Positions 16,461-25,710 of a stretch of 64,000 bases of DNA are shown in pieces (the stretch's first letter is position 1; every line of letters begins with the position of its first letter). Below the pieces are notes generated by a model that ran no database searches, was not told where the DNA came from, and saw only the letters and a program-made list of their open reading frames with translations. This DNA is from Gemmatimonadaceae bacterium (GTDB taxonomy: Bacteria; Gemmatimonadota; Gemmatimonadetes; Gemmatimonadales; Gemmatimonadaceae), in contig JAICWO010000007.1 in assembly GCA_025934775.1 (NCBI GenBank), positions 62,001-126,000 of the forward strand, given 5' to 3'. A program made the translations under genes and the position numbers.

Positions 16461-17596
16461 GCCGCCTCCTTCGCCAGCGCGACGGCCTTCTTCACCGCCT
16501 CGTCCATGTCGGACGACGCCGAGAATCCGTTCTCCTGCAGAATCTTCATCGCGATCTCTTCGTTGGTGCCCGTGAGCCGAATCACGATCGGCACCTTGAG
16601 CGGGTTCTGTTTGGTCGCGGTCACGATGCCGTTCGCCACGTCGTCGGTGCGCGTGATGCCGCCGAAGATGTTGAACAGGATCGCTTTCACATTCGGATCG
16701 GCGGTGATGATCTTGAGCGCGTTCACGACTTTCTCGGGGTTCGACGATCCGCCGATGTCGAGGAAGTTCGCGGGCTCGCCGCCGTAGTACTTCACGAGAT
16801 CCATCGTCGCCATGGCGAGGCCGGCGCCGTTCACCACGCAACCCACGTCGCCGTCGAGCTTGATGAACGTGAGGTTCGCGTTCCGCGCCTGCACCTCGCT
16901 CGGCGCTTCGGCGCTCTCGTCGCGCAGCGCCGCGATGTCCGGGTGCCGATCGAGCTCGTTGTCGTCGATCACCATCTTCGCGTCGAGCGCCACCACGTCG
17001 CCGGCGGGCGTGGCCACGAGCGGATTGATCTCGGCGAGCGAGCAGCCGGCCTTCATGAACCCGGCGTAGAGCTGCTGCATGATCTTCGCCGCCTGACGGA
17101 CTTTCTTGATGTCGTCGAAGAGAAAGAAGCCGAGACGCGTGGCCTGGAACGGCTGCAGCCCGTACCGGGTGTCGATCGGCAGCTTGAGAATTTTCTCAGG
17201 CGTCGTCGCGGCGACTTCCTCGATGTCGATTCCGCCGGCAGGGCTCACCATGAAAACCGGCTTCTTCGAGGCACGATCGAGAATGATGCCGACGTACGCC
17301 TCGCTCGCGATGTCCGCGGCCGGCGTGACGAGCACCTTCTGCACGGTGAGGCCCTTGATCTGCATGCCGAGGATCTTGCTCGCGAACTCTCTCGCCTCCG
17401 ACGGTGATTTGGCGAGCTTCACGCCGCCCGCTTTGCCGCGGCCTCCGGCGTGCACCTGCGCCTTGACCACGACCGTGCCGCCGTACTGCTTCGCGATGTT
17501 CTCCGCCTCCTGCGGTGTCGTGGCGACATCGCCCGGAGGAATCGGCACTCCTTCCCTTCGAAGAATCTCTTTCGCTTGATACTCGTGAATGTTCAC
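16457..17596 (-). CDS. sucC: Succinyl-CoA synthetase subunit beta
   Basis: 379 residues with an N-terminal ATP-grasp domain ([40 protein letters not shown]) and a C-terminal CoA-ligase domain. [20 protein letters not shown] and [17 protein letters not shown] are hallmark motifs. It starts at GTG 17596 overlapping the arcC stop and overlaps sucD at its end, so the two subunits are translationally coupled. Confidence 0.97.
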   Translation of the reverse strand: MNIHEYQAKEILRREGVPIPPGDVATTPQEAENIAKQYGGTVVVKAQVHAGGRGKAGGVKLAKSPSEAREFASKILGMQIKGLTVQKVLVTPAADIASEAYVGIILDRASKKPVFMVSPAGGIDIEEVAATTPEKILKLPIDTRYGLQPFQATRLGFFLFDDIKKVRQAAKIMQQLYAGFMKAGCSLAEINPLVATPAGDVVALDAKMVIDDNELDRHPDIAALRDESAEAPSEVQARNANLTFIKLDGDVGCVVNGAGLAMATMDLVKYYGGEPANFLDIGGSSNPEKVVNALKIITADPNVKAILFNIFGGITRTDDVANGIVTATKQNPLKVPIVIRLTGTNEEIAMKILQENGFSASSDMDEAVKKAVALAKEAA

Positions 17597-18573
17597 GCGC
17601 TCTCCGCGGTTGCGGTTATCGTCGTTCCAGCTTCGCCGTGCACGGCCGCTTGGCCGTTCGCGAGCGAAGTGATGATCGCCCGACCTCCCGTGCGGCGCAC
17701 GAAATCGATCGCCGCACGGACTTTCGGCGCCATGCTGCCTTCACCGAATGCTTGCTCTCGATCCATTCGGTCCGCCTCGTCGGCCGTGAGCCGCCGCAGC
17801 ACGCGCTTGTTCGGCGTGCCCCAGTCGGCGTAGACCGCGTCGACGTCCGTGAGGATCAGCAACAGCTCGGCATCGAGATCACGCGCCAGCACCGCGGCGG
17901 CAAGGTCCTTGTCCACCACGGCATCGATGCCTTCCCATCCCAGCGTTGGATGCTCGTACACGGGCGCGCCGCCACCGCCACAGGCGATGACGAGCATGCC
18001 AGCCTCCACCAGCGTCTTGATCACCGGCAGCTCGCGGACCCCGAGCGGCGCCGGACTGCCGACGACACGTCGCAACTTACCATGTCCGTCGGCGCGCACC
18101 ATGTGTCCTTCGGTTTCGAGCTCGTGCGCCCGCTCGGGTGCAAGCGCGCGACCGATGAACTTCGTCGGCCGCCGCAGCGCGGGATCGGCGGGATCGACCT
18201 GCACCTGCGTGATCACCGTCGCCACGCTCCGCGGACTGCCGGCGCGACGGAGCGCGTTCTCCAGCGACTGCTGAATCATATAGCCGATCCACCCCGCTGT
18301 CGCGGCGACCAGCACGCCGAGCGGCAGCGGCGCCGCCTGATTGCGAGCGACCTCGTTTCGGACCAGCTCATCGCCGACTTGCGGGCCGTTGCCGTGCACG
18401 ACGCACACGCTCCATCCCGCGAGCGCCAATTCGACGATCGAGCCAAGGCTCTCGCGCGTATGCCGGAATTGATCGTAGATGGTCGACGCTTCGCCCGACG
18501 GCGCGAGGGCGTTTCCGCCGAGCGCGACGACGGCCGTCCGCTCGTGCCGGTGCGTGAGCTCTGCGCCGCTCAC
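17593..18573 (-). CDS. arcC: Carbamate kinase
   Basis: 326 residues from GTG 18573 (GTGA overlap with the UPF0182 gene). Amino-acid-kinase signatures are VVALGGNALAPSGE near 14-27 and VVHGNGPQVGDELVRNE near 54-70; IACGGGGAPVYE and DVDAVYADWGTPN complete the family pattern. It interconverts carbamoyl phosphate plus ADP and ammonia, carbon dioxide and ATP. No arginine deiminase or ornithine transcarbamoylase is adjacent, so its pathway partner is not visible; carA is at 45 kb. Confidence 0.93.
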   Translation of the reverse strand: MSGAELTHRHERTAVVALGGNALAPSGEASTIYDQFRHTRESLGSIVELALAGWSVCVVHGNGPQVGDELVRNEVARNQAAPLPLGVLVAATAGWIGYMIQQSLENALRRAGSPRSVATVITQVQVDPADPALRRPTKFIGRALAPERAHELETEGHMVRADGHGKLRRVVGSPAPLGVRELPVIKTLVEAGMLVIACGGGGAPVYEHPTLGWEGIDAVVDKDLAAAVLARDLDAELLLILTDVDAVYADWGTPNKRVLRRLTADEADRMDREQAFGEGSMAPKVRAAIDFVRRTGGRAIITSLANGQAAVHGEAGTTITATAESA

Positions 18574-21020
18574 GGCCGGGCTCTCCGCTCGATGGCTTTG
18601 CCGAGGGCGTCGAACGCGTGGCCGAACGCGGCCCAGTCGCCGCGGCGCAGCGCATCGCGCATCGCCTGATACAGCGCGGGCAGCGACGGCGCCGGTCCGA
18701 TCGCCGGCATTCCGGTGATGGCGCGCAGAATCGCCGCGTTGGGGACGATGGGCCGGACGCTGTCGCCCGCCAGCGCGGCGACGCGGCTCAACGAAGGCGC
18801 GCCTTCGGGGCGCCAGTGGTATGTCGGCATGATGAACGCGAGTCCGTTCCGCAGCGGAATCGTTCGCACGCGCCCGTGCGCCAGTGGGCCCTCGCGCGTG
18901 GCGCCCCCGGTGCTGTCGATCGAGCGCAGGCGGTCGATCACCGCGCTCCAGCGGCCGCCCGGCGACGGCAGTGGTGCCCACGCGGTCACCGGATTCGCGC
19001 CGCCGGTGCCGATGAGAATTCCGCGAAGTCGATCGCTGTCGTCGATCAGCGGCAGCGCGAGCGCGGTCGTCCCGCGCGCGGGGAGCGCGAGCGGAATGTC
19101 GTCGCCGGCCAGCGCGCTGTCCGCGCCGTCGAGCACCGGGACGCGCCGCGGGGCGCGGCTATCGGTGCGCATGCCGAACTCGCCAAACGCGGCAGCCTGG
19201 GCGTAGAGTCCGTCGATCGGCGGCGCGAGCTGTTCGCGCAGCCCCGCCGGGAGGGCGGTCCACGACGTGAACACGGACGGCAGGCGCTGCACCCAGCTCT
19301 GGGCGATTGGATCCAGGACGGAGTCGGGGACGACGGAGATATCGCCCGACGACGCTTGCACGATCGCGACGCCCGCGTGGTGCACGTAGCTCCGGTCTTC
19401 GCCCATCATGAGCACGTGCCGGCTGAGCGGATACTCGTCGGACGTGGCGTAGAGCTGCACGGCCCAGTAGAGGGAGTCGCCGAGCAGCAGCGGCTGCACG
19501 CGGCGCCCCTGGGTGAAGAACGGCACGAACTTGGCGACGCGGTCGCGCACGTCGCGATGCGTCAGGATCGTCGGATGGGGTTGAGGAAGATCTGATGAGA
19601 GAATCGAGAAGTTCTGCCAGGTCCACGCGTTGGCGAGCCGCGATGCGAACGATTCGAGCGGCACGCCGACGATGCGGCGCAGCGAGTCGGCGATCACCGC
19701 GACGGTCGTGGCGTTCGGGTACATGAGCGGCGCATCGAGCGCCTCGTCGTCGGTCGAGCCGGTGATCGCGTCGGCCAGCCGGAGCGGCGCGCCGCGATCG
19801 TCCGCGCCCGCGGCGAGCACGCCGGACATCGTCCACGGCGCGCGCTCCGGGGCGCCAGCGGGCGGCGGATCGACGAGCTCCGCGGCGAGCGCCGACGGCA
19901 GCGCGCGCCAGGCGATGCGCGAGATGCGATCCTCGGGCGGCCGCTCGGCGTCGAGCGCGTACGCGAGCGCCGGGGGGTCCCAGATCGACACGTACGGCAA
20001 CGCCGCATTGAACGAGGGATACGACATCGTGGTGTCGGCCGGCACGATCGCGTCCACGGCGTAGGCGCGGCGCGAGTACGTCGCGCGCGTCCCCGTGTAC
20101 GGCTGCTCGCGCTCGAGGCGCTCGGCGTCCGTTCCCGTGTGATCGACGACGAGCGGCGCCACCTCGCGAATCACGACCGCGAGCACGACCAGGCAGAGCA
20201 CCGAGACGCCTGCCAGGCGGAACTGCCCGACGAACCCGGCCCAGATCACGATGAGCGCCGTGCCCAACGCGACGAGCGCGAGCAGCAGGTCGCCGGGAAT
20301 GCCAACGCGGTGGTCGGCGTACGTGAACGCGCCGCCCGTGCCGCTGCCGCTCGCGAGCCGGGAGTACATCTCCAACCGAAAGCTCCACGCGAGCAGCAGT
20401 ACGAATATTCCAATGAGTACCGTGAAATGACGCCGAACGTAGGTGGAGACGTACAGCGATCCCCGCTGCCACTTGAGGCTTGGCGTGAGCGCGTACAGCA
20501 GCACCACCGTGATCGAGACGACGGCCGTGCAACCGAACGCCCAGCTCCACAGCTCGCCCTCGAACGGCAGCCAGTACACGAAGAATCCGAGATCGGCGCC
20601 GAAGTACGGATCGAGCTCGCCGAACACGCGGCCGTTGCGCGCGAGCTCGAACGTGCTCCAATCGCCCTGCGGAAGCGCGAGGAGCACGGCGAGGACGAGC
20701 GCGAGCAGCACCGCCGCACCGAGCAGATATCGTCCGGGCACCTCCTCGCCGATGTCCAGATTTCCGACCCGGCGCGGAAACACGAGCGAGACCACGGACT
20801 GCCGCACGGCGTAGAGATTCAGAAATGCGAAAATCGCCGCGGCGGCGGCAAAGCTCACGCGAAGCGTCGTGAGCGCCTCGATGCGCATCCGCCACAACGC
20901 GGTCGCACCGAGCGATTCGTACCACAGGTAATCGGCGTAGGAGCCGGCGACGACCCGGCCGAGGACGAGCAGGACCGCGGCGGCCGCGAGAACGATCATG
21001 AGCCACCGCCGCGTGCTCAT
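18570..21020 (-). CDS. UPF0182 family large membrane protein
   Basis: 816 residues of the UPF0182 (COG1615) family, whose function is unknown. The first 300 residues hold about seven membrane segments, with the family stretches SYADYLWYESLG near 27-38, ELDPYFGADLGFFVYWLPF near 135-153 and VSTYVRRHFTVLIG; the rest is a large extracytoplasmic domain with NAALPYVSIWDPPALAYAL. The start at 21020 is one base after the phosphohexomutase stop region, and the end overlaps arcC. The length is somewhat below the 900-1000 residues of actinobacterial members. Confidence 0.85.
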   Translation of the reverse strand: MSTRRWLMIVLAAAAVLLVLGRVVAGSYADYLWYESLGATALWRMRIEALTTLRVSFAAAAAIFAFLNLYAVRQSVVSLVFPRRVGNLDIGEEVPGRYLLGAAVLLALVLAVLLALPQGDWSTFELARNGRVFGELDPYFGADLGFFVYWLPFEGELWSWAFGCTAVVSITVVLLYALTPSLKWQRGSLYVSTYVRRHFTVLIGIFVLLLAWSFRLEMYSRLASGSGTGGAFTYADHRVGIPGDLLLALVALGTALIVIWAGFVGQFRLAGVSVLCLVVLAVVIREVAPLVVDHTGTDAERLEREQPYTGTRATYSRRAYAVDAIVPADTTMSYPSFNAALPYVSIWDPPALAYALDAERPPEDRISRIAWRALPSALAAELVDPPPAGAPERAPWTMSGVLAAGADDRGAPLRLADAITGSTDDEALDAPLMYPNATTVAVIADSLRRIVGVPLESFASRLANAWTWQNFSILSSDLPQPHPTILTHRDVRDRVAKFVPFFTQGRRVQPLLLGDSLYWAVQLYATSDEYPLSRHVLMMGEDRSYVHHAGVAIVQASSGDISVVPDSVLDPIAQSWVQRLPSVFTSWTALPAGLREQLAPPIDGLYAQAAAFGEFGMRTDSRAPRRVPVLDGADSALAGDDIPLALPARGTTALALPLIDDSDRLRGILIGTGGANPVTAWAPLPSPGGRWSAVIDRLRSIDSTGGATREGPLAHGRVRTIPLRNGLAFIMPTYHWRPEGAPSLSRVAALAGDSVRPIVPNAAILRAITGMPAIGPAPSLPALYQAMRDALRRGDWAAFGHAFDALGKAIERRARP

Positions 21021-21021
21021 G

Positions 21022-22389
21022 TCACACGCTCACACCTTGCGCGCGGAGCCACCCTTCCATCTCGCCGCGAATCTCGCGAAGCCGGTCGGGCGTGGCCGCC
21101 TCGTAGCGGGCAACGATCACGGGCTGCGTGTTCGACGCGCGAATGAGACCCCAGCCGTCGCCGAACAGCACGCGTACGCCGTCCACGTCGATCACGTCGT
21201 GCGTCGAGCGGAAGTGCCGCACCGCCTTGTCCACGAGATCGAACTTGATCTCCTCGGGCACCTCGATGCGCAGCTCGGGCGTGGAGACGAAGTCGGGGAC
21301 ATCGGCCAGCATCTGCGACACCGTGCGCCCGGAGTCCGCGAGGATGCGAAGCAGCCGCGCCGCGCCGTAGAGCGCGTCGTCGTGGCCGTAGAATCCCTCG
21401 CTGAAGAACATGTGCCCGGACATCTCGCCGGCCACCGGCGCGTGCATCTCCTTCATCTTGTCCTTGATCAGCGAATGGCCGGTCTTCCACATCACCGGCT
21501 TGCCGCCCGCCTGCTCGACGGCCGCCGGCAACGCTTGCGAGCACTTCACGTCGAAGATGATCGGCTGCCCCCGGCCAGTGCGCGCGAGCACGTCGCGCGC
21601 GTAGAGAATGAGCACACGGTCGCCCCAGATGATCTCGCCCGCGCCGTCCACCACGCCGATGCGATCCGCATCGCCGTCGAACGCGATGCCGATCTCCGCA
21701 CCGTCCGCGCGCACGGCGGCGATGAGGTCCTCGAGATTCTCCGGAACGGTCGGATCGGGGTGGTGATTCGGAAAGGTGCCGTCGCTCTCGCAAAAAAGTC
21801 CGCGTCCCTTCACGCCAAGCCGGGAAAAGAGCGCCGGCGCGACGAGCGCGCCAGCGCCGTTGCCGCAGTCGTACACGGCATGGATCTCACGCGCGAGCGG
21901 ACCGATGCGCGCGACGATGTCGTCGATGTACCAGTCGATGATCTCTTCGCTGCGCACCGTGCCGCGCGGTTGATCCGCGAGCGGCTGCTGCGTCAGCCGA
22001 TAGAGCGCCTGGATCTCCTCCCCGTGCAGCGACCCCGTTCCGACGGAGAGCTTGAATCCATTGTACTCCGGCGGGTTGTGCGAGCCGGTGATCTGGATGC
22101 CGCCGACCACCGCCAGGTGGTGCAGCGCCCAATAATTGAGTGGTGTCGGCACGACGCCGATGTCGATCACGTCCAAGCCGCCCGCGGTGATGCCGTCGAC
22201 CAGGGCGTCGCGGAGCGCCGCGCCGCTCGGCCGGTTGTCGCGGCTGACGACGATGGCGCCCCGCGTGCCGCGCGCCGAGACGTACGCCGCGTAGGCGCGG
22301 CCGAGCGCGCGCGCGGCTTCGGTGGTGAGATCCTTGCCCACGATGCCGCGCACGTCGTACTGCCGGAAGATGCCTGCCGCAATGCTCAT
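21022..22389 (-). CDS. Phosphomannomutase/phosphoglucomutase
   Basis: 455 residues of the alpha-D-phosphohexomutase family. The first domain begins GIFRQYDVRGIVG; the phosphoserine is Ser103 in TGSHNPPEYNG, and the metal loop FDGDADR is at 237-243. It interconverts hexose 1- and 6-phosphates for cell-envelope sugars; the AlgC/ManB type with dual specificity is most likely. A further in-frame start lies six codons upstream (22407), but MSIAAGIF at 22389 fits the family better. It is the first gene after the nuo terminator. Confidence 0.92.
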   Translation of the reverse strand: MSIAAGIFRQYDVRGIVGKDLTTEAARALGRAYAAYVSARGTRGAIVVSRDNRPSGAALRDALVDGITAGGLDVIDIGVVPTPLNYWALHHLAVVGGIQITGSHNPPEYNGFKLSVGTGSLHGEEIQALYRLTQQPLADQPRGTVRSEEIIDWYIDDIVARIGPLAREIHAVYDCGNGAGALVAPALFSRLGVKGRGLFCESDGTFPNHHPDPTVPENLEDLIAAVRADGAEIGIAFDGDADRIGVVDGAGEIIWGDRVLILYARDVLARTGRGQPIIFDVKCSQALPAAVEQAGGKPVMWKTGHSLIKDKMKEMHAPVAGEMSGHMFFSEGFYGHDDALYGAARLLRILADSGRTVSQMLADVPDFVSTPELRIEVPEEIKFDLVDKAVRHFRSTHDVIDVDGVRVLFGDGWGLIRASNTQPVIVARYEAATPDRLREIRGEMEGWLRAQGVSV

Positions 22390-22408
22390 CAGAGACCTCT
22401 GAAACACG

Positions 22409-22431
22409 ACGGGGCCGCGTCGCGGCCCCGT
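22409..22431 (-). terminator. GC-rich hairpin ending the nuo run
   Basis: Eleven bases on each side of a single central T are perfectly inverted (ACGGGGCCGCG and CGCGGCCCCGT), allowing a nine-pair stem with a five-base loop. It starts four bases after the nuoN stop. The downstream minus-strand sequence (CGTGTTTC) has only a short T run, so termination efficiency is uncertain. Confidence 0.65.
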
Positions 22432-22435
22432 GCGG

Positions 22436-24019
22436 TTACCGGTTTGGCTCGGCCGCTCGCGCGTCGGCGACGCGAGGCGCCGTGTCGGGCGGCGCCGTCG
22501 AGATGCGCCGCGGCAGGGTCGTCAGCGTCGGATCGACGTCGATGCGGGGCCGGCCGGCGCGCGCGAGATTCGCGACGCCGTTCGGCACCACGCCAAGCAC
22601 GAGGATCAGCACGACGGTGATTGCGAGAACCATGCGCGTCAGGCCGCCGGCGCGTTCGGGGGCCGGCATCCCGTCGGGGCGCGCCCGCATGAACATGACC
22701 ATCACGACGTACAAGTAATAACCCGCCGACACGACCGTGGTGAGCACGAGCACGATCGCCAGCGTCGTCTGCGGCACCGGGGCCTGCAGTGCCGCCTCGA
22801 GCACGTACCACTTGGCGAAGAATCCGGCGCCGCCGAAGATCGGGAAGCCGAGCAGCGCGAGCATGAGCACGGCCATCGCGAAGGCGAGCCACGGACGCAC
22901 GCTCCAGAGACCGGTGAGGTCCTCGATCATCACCGCTTCCTGTCCATCGCGTGTCAACGCCACGACCACGGCGAACGCGCCGAACGTCGCGAGCGTGTAG
23001 ACGAGCAGGTAGAACAACATCGCCGACGAACCCTGGAATGACGCCGCGGCGATCGCGACCATGAGATACCCGGCGTGCGCGATGCTCGAGTACGCGAGGA
23101 GCCGCTTGATGTTGCGCTGCTGCAGTCCGATCGCGTTGCCGACGATCATCGTGATGATCGCGAGCCCGGCGAGCGCGCCGTGCCACGCGCTGTACGAGTA
23201 CGGAAACGCCTCGAGCCACACGCGAATGAACGCGGCGAACGCCGCGGCCTTCACGCTCGCCGCCATGTACGCCGTCACCGCCGATGGAGCGCCGTCGTAG
23301 ACGTCCGGGGCCCACATGTGAAACGGCACGAGCGCGACCTTGAATCCAAATCCGATCAGCATCAACGCCACGCCGGCGACGAGCAGCGGGCTGCCGGCGA
23401 GCGCGAACATCGCGACGCGTCCGCCTATGAGCTGAAGGTTCGTCGTCCCCGTGGCGCCGTACACGAGCGCGATGCCGTAGAGCAGGAACGCCGTCGAGAA
23501 CGCGCCGAGCAGGAAGTACTTGAGCGCTCCCTCGGCGGAACGTTCGCTCCGGCGGTTGAGGCCCGCGAGCGCGTACACGGCAACGGACATGAGCTCGATG
23601 CCGAGGAACACGATGATCAGATCGCGCGCGCCGGCGAGCAGCATCATTCCCGACGAGGCAAGCAGGATGAGCACGTGCGATTCCGCCGCGCGGATCCCGT
23701 TGCGCATGTTGTCGTCCATGCTCAGCGCGATCGCGAACACGGTCCCGAGCAGCACGATGATGTCCACGAGCCAGCGGAAATTGTCGACCGCGATCGGGCC
23801 CGGGCCGGCGTCGTAGCGGTTGGCCCACGCCAGGACGAGCACCATCGTGATGCCGGCGAGAATGATGCTGGCGACGCCGACGCTGCGCTGGTGCGCGTCG
23901 CTCTCCGGCCGCAGCGCGGACCAGACGAGCAGGATCATCGCGCCGCCCATGAGCACCAGATCGGGAACGAGCGCCAGCGTCAACTGCGCCGGCACCGTGA
24001 CGTCGAGCGTGGTGATCAT
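22436..24019 (-). CDS. nuoN: NADH-quinone oxidoreductase subunit N
   Basis: 527 residues, an antiporter-like membrane subunit of complex I with about 14 membrane segments. Family features are VFLGIELMSVAVYALAG (conserved Glu in TM5), FKVALVPFHMWAPDVYDGAP and KRLLAYSSIAHAGY with the functional lysine. The C-terminal 50 residues (from about 480) are a charged, Pro/Arg-rich cytoplasmic tail not normally needed. ATG overlaps the nuoM stop. It is the last gene of the nuo run and is followed by a GC-rich hairpin. Confidence 0.96.
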   Translation of the reverse strand: MITTLDVTVPAQLTLALVPDLVLMGGAMILLVWSALRPESDAHQRSVGVASIILAGITMVLVLAWANRYDAGPGPIAVDNFRWLVDIIVLLGTVFAIALSMDDNMRNGIRAAESHVLILLASSGMMLLAGARDLIIVFLGIELMSVAVYALAGLNRRSERSAEGALKYFLLGAFSTAFLLYGIALVYGATGTTNLQLIGGRVAMFALAGSPLLVAGVALMLIGFGFKVALVPFHMWAPDVYDGAPSAVTAYMAASVKAAAFAAFIRVWLEAFPYSYSAWHGALAGLAIITMIVGNAIGLQQRNIKRLLAYSSIAHAGYLMVAIAAASFQGSSAMLFYLLVYTLATFGAFAVVVALTRDGQEAVMIEDLTGLWSVRPWLAFAMAVLMLALLGFPIFGGAGFFAKWYVLEAALQAPVPQTTLAIVLVLTTVVSAGYYLYVVMVMFMRARPDGMPAPERAGGLTRMVLAITVVLILVLGVVPNGVANLARAGRPRIDVDPTLTTLPRRISTAPPDTAPRVADARAAEPNR

Positions 24020-25635
24020 GGCTGTACCTCGGGCGCCGATTGCGCGTCCGCGGTCACCATGGCGTCACGCCGCGCGTCGACTTGCGAGACGAACTTGGTC
24101 GCGGCGCCTTCCATTCGCCTGAGCACCGGCGCCGGATAGACGCCGAGCCATACGATGCACGCGACGAGCGGGATGAGCACCGCGAGCTCGCGCTTGTTCA
24201 GATCCGGCACGTGCTCGTTCTCCGGCTTGTCGAGCGAGTTGAAGAGGATGCGCTGAATCGCCCAGAGCAGATACGCGGCGGAAATGATCACGACCGTGGT
24301 CGCGACGAGCGCGAACACCGGCTCCGTGCGGAACGAGCCGATCAGCACGAGGAACTCGCCGACGAACCCGTTGGTCCCCGGCACGCCGATGCTGCTGAAC
24401 GTCACGATGGTGAGCATCGCCGCGAACATCGGAACGACCCGCGCGATGCCGCCGTAGTCGTCGATCAGACGCGTGTGCCGCCGCTCGTAGATCATTCCGA
24501 TCAGGAAGAACAGCGCGCCCGTCGAGATGCCGTGGTTGATCATGACCATCAGGGCGCCCTGCACGCTCTGCACTGTGAGGGCGAAGATGCCGAGCATCAC
24601 GAAGCCCAGGTGGCTCACCGACGAATAGGCGACGAGCTTCTTGAAATCCGGCTGGACGAGCGAAACGAGCGCGCCGTACACGATGCCGATCACCGCGAGC
24701 AGGAGGATGATCGAGCGGATCGTGGGACTCATCGCCGCGGCCGGGAAGAGCGGCACCGCGAGCCGGATGAACCCGAACGTGCCGAGCTTCAACATGATGC
24801 TCGCCAGCACCACCGAGCCGGCGGTCGGCGCCTCGACGTGCGCGTCGGGCAGCCACGTATGGAACGGGAACATCGGCACCTTCACCGCGAACGCGAGGAA
24901 GAAGGCGCCGAACAGCCACTTCGCCGTCGTCGAGCCGACGAGCGCGTGCTGGAGGATCCAGTCGTAGTTGAAGTTCGGCAGCCCGGTCGCCGGATCCCGC
25001 GCCGCGAGCCCGAGATACACGATCGCGGCGAGCATCAGCATCGAGCCCACCATCGTGTAGAGGAAGAACTTGAGGCTCGCGTAGATGCGCCGCTCGCCGC
25101 CCCAGATGCCGATGATGAAATACATCGGCACGAGCATCACTTCCCACATCACGTAGAAGAGGAAGAGATCGAGCGCCAGAAAGACGCCGAGCATGCCGGC
25201 CGTGAGCACGAGCAGAAGCGCGTAGTAGCTGTGGGTGCGCGCGCGAATGCTCGTCCAGCTCCCGCCGACGGCGAGGAGCATGATGAGCGTCGTGAGGAGC
25301 ACCATCATGACCGCGATTCCGTCGATGCCGAGGGTGAAGCGGATGCCCCACATCGGAATCCAGGACCAGTCGACGACGCTCTGCCAGCCGGTGTTGCCGG
25401 GGTCGAAGCTCCACCAGAGGCCGAGCGAGACGACGAACTCGATCGCGAACGTGGCGAGCGCCCACCCGCGCGGGGCGGCGGCAACGCCGGTGGCGACCTC
25501 GTCGCCGCCGGGCGCGCAGCGCGGGCGCGTGACCGCGCCGTGCACCCAGATCACCAGGGCGCCGGCGAGCGGGATCACGAGCAGCGCCGGCAACACCCAG
25601 TGCTGATACCCGATGGACGTCAGGAAAGCGGACAT
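24016..25635 (-). CDS. nuoM: NADH-quinone oxidoreductase subunit M
   Basis: 539 residues from ATG 25635; an upstream in-frame TTG (25686) lies inside a hairpin and was rejected. Antiporter-like proton-pumping subunit: YVMWEVMLVPMYFIIGIWGG holds the conserved TM5 glutamate, PMFPFHTWLPDAHVEAP the lysine loop, and KKLVAYSSVSHLGFVMLG the second lysine. No clear Shine-Dalgarno is seen before the ATG. A strong intercistronic hairpin separates it from nuoL. Confidence 0.95.
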   Translation of the reverse strand: MSAFLTSIGYQHWVLPALLVIPLAGALVIWVHGAVTRPRCAPGGDEVATGVAAAPRGWALATFAIEFVVSLGLWWSFDPGNTGWQSVVDWSWIPMWGIRFTLGIDGIAVMMVLLTTLIMLLAVGGSWTSIRARTHSYYALLLVLTAGMLGVFLALDLFLFYVMWEVMLVPMYFIIGIWGGERRIYASLKFFLYTMVGSMLMLAAIVYLGLAARDPATGLPNFNYDWILQHALVGSTTAKWLFGAFFLAFAVKVPMFPFHTWLPDAHVEAPTAGSVVLASIMLKLGTFGFIRLAVPLFPAAAMSPTIRSIILLLAVIGIVYGALVSLVQPDFKKLVAYSSVSHLGFVMLGIFALTVQSVQGALMVMINHGISTGALFFLIGMIYERRHTRLIDDYGGIARVVPMFAAMLTIVTFSSIGVPGTNGFVGEFLVLIGSFRTEPVFALVATTVVIISAAYLLWAIQRILFNSLDKPENEHVPDLNKRELAVLIPLVACIVWLGVYPAPVLRRMEGAATKFVSQVDARRDAMVTADAQSAPEVQP

Positions 25636-25659
25636 GTATGAGACGTGAGCTCGTTGATC

Positions 25660-25706
25660 GGCCGGGCCAATGGTTGACTCAGTCAACCGATTGGTTGCGC
25701 CCGGCC
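25660..25706 (-). promoter_or_regulatory. Intercistronic hairpin between nuoL and nuoM
   Basis: Minus strand: GGCCGGG, a five-base bulge, CCAAT, a one-base bulge, GGTTGACT, a central G, then AGTCAACC, ATTGG and CCCGGCC. Twenty pairs can form in three helices. It begins four bases after the nuoL stop and ends 24 bases before the nuoM ATG. There is no T-run, so RNA processing, 3'-end protection or partial attenuation are likelier than termination. Confidence 0.6.
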
Positions 25707-25710
25707 ACTA

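Noticed and set aside
25636-25686. Extended nuoM start at TTG 25686
   Set aside because: It lies in the central loop of the nuoL-nuoM hairpin and adds 17 residues not seen in NuoM; ATG 25635 fits better.
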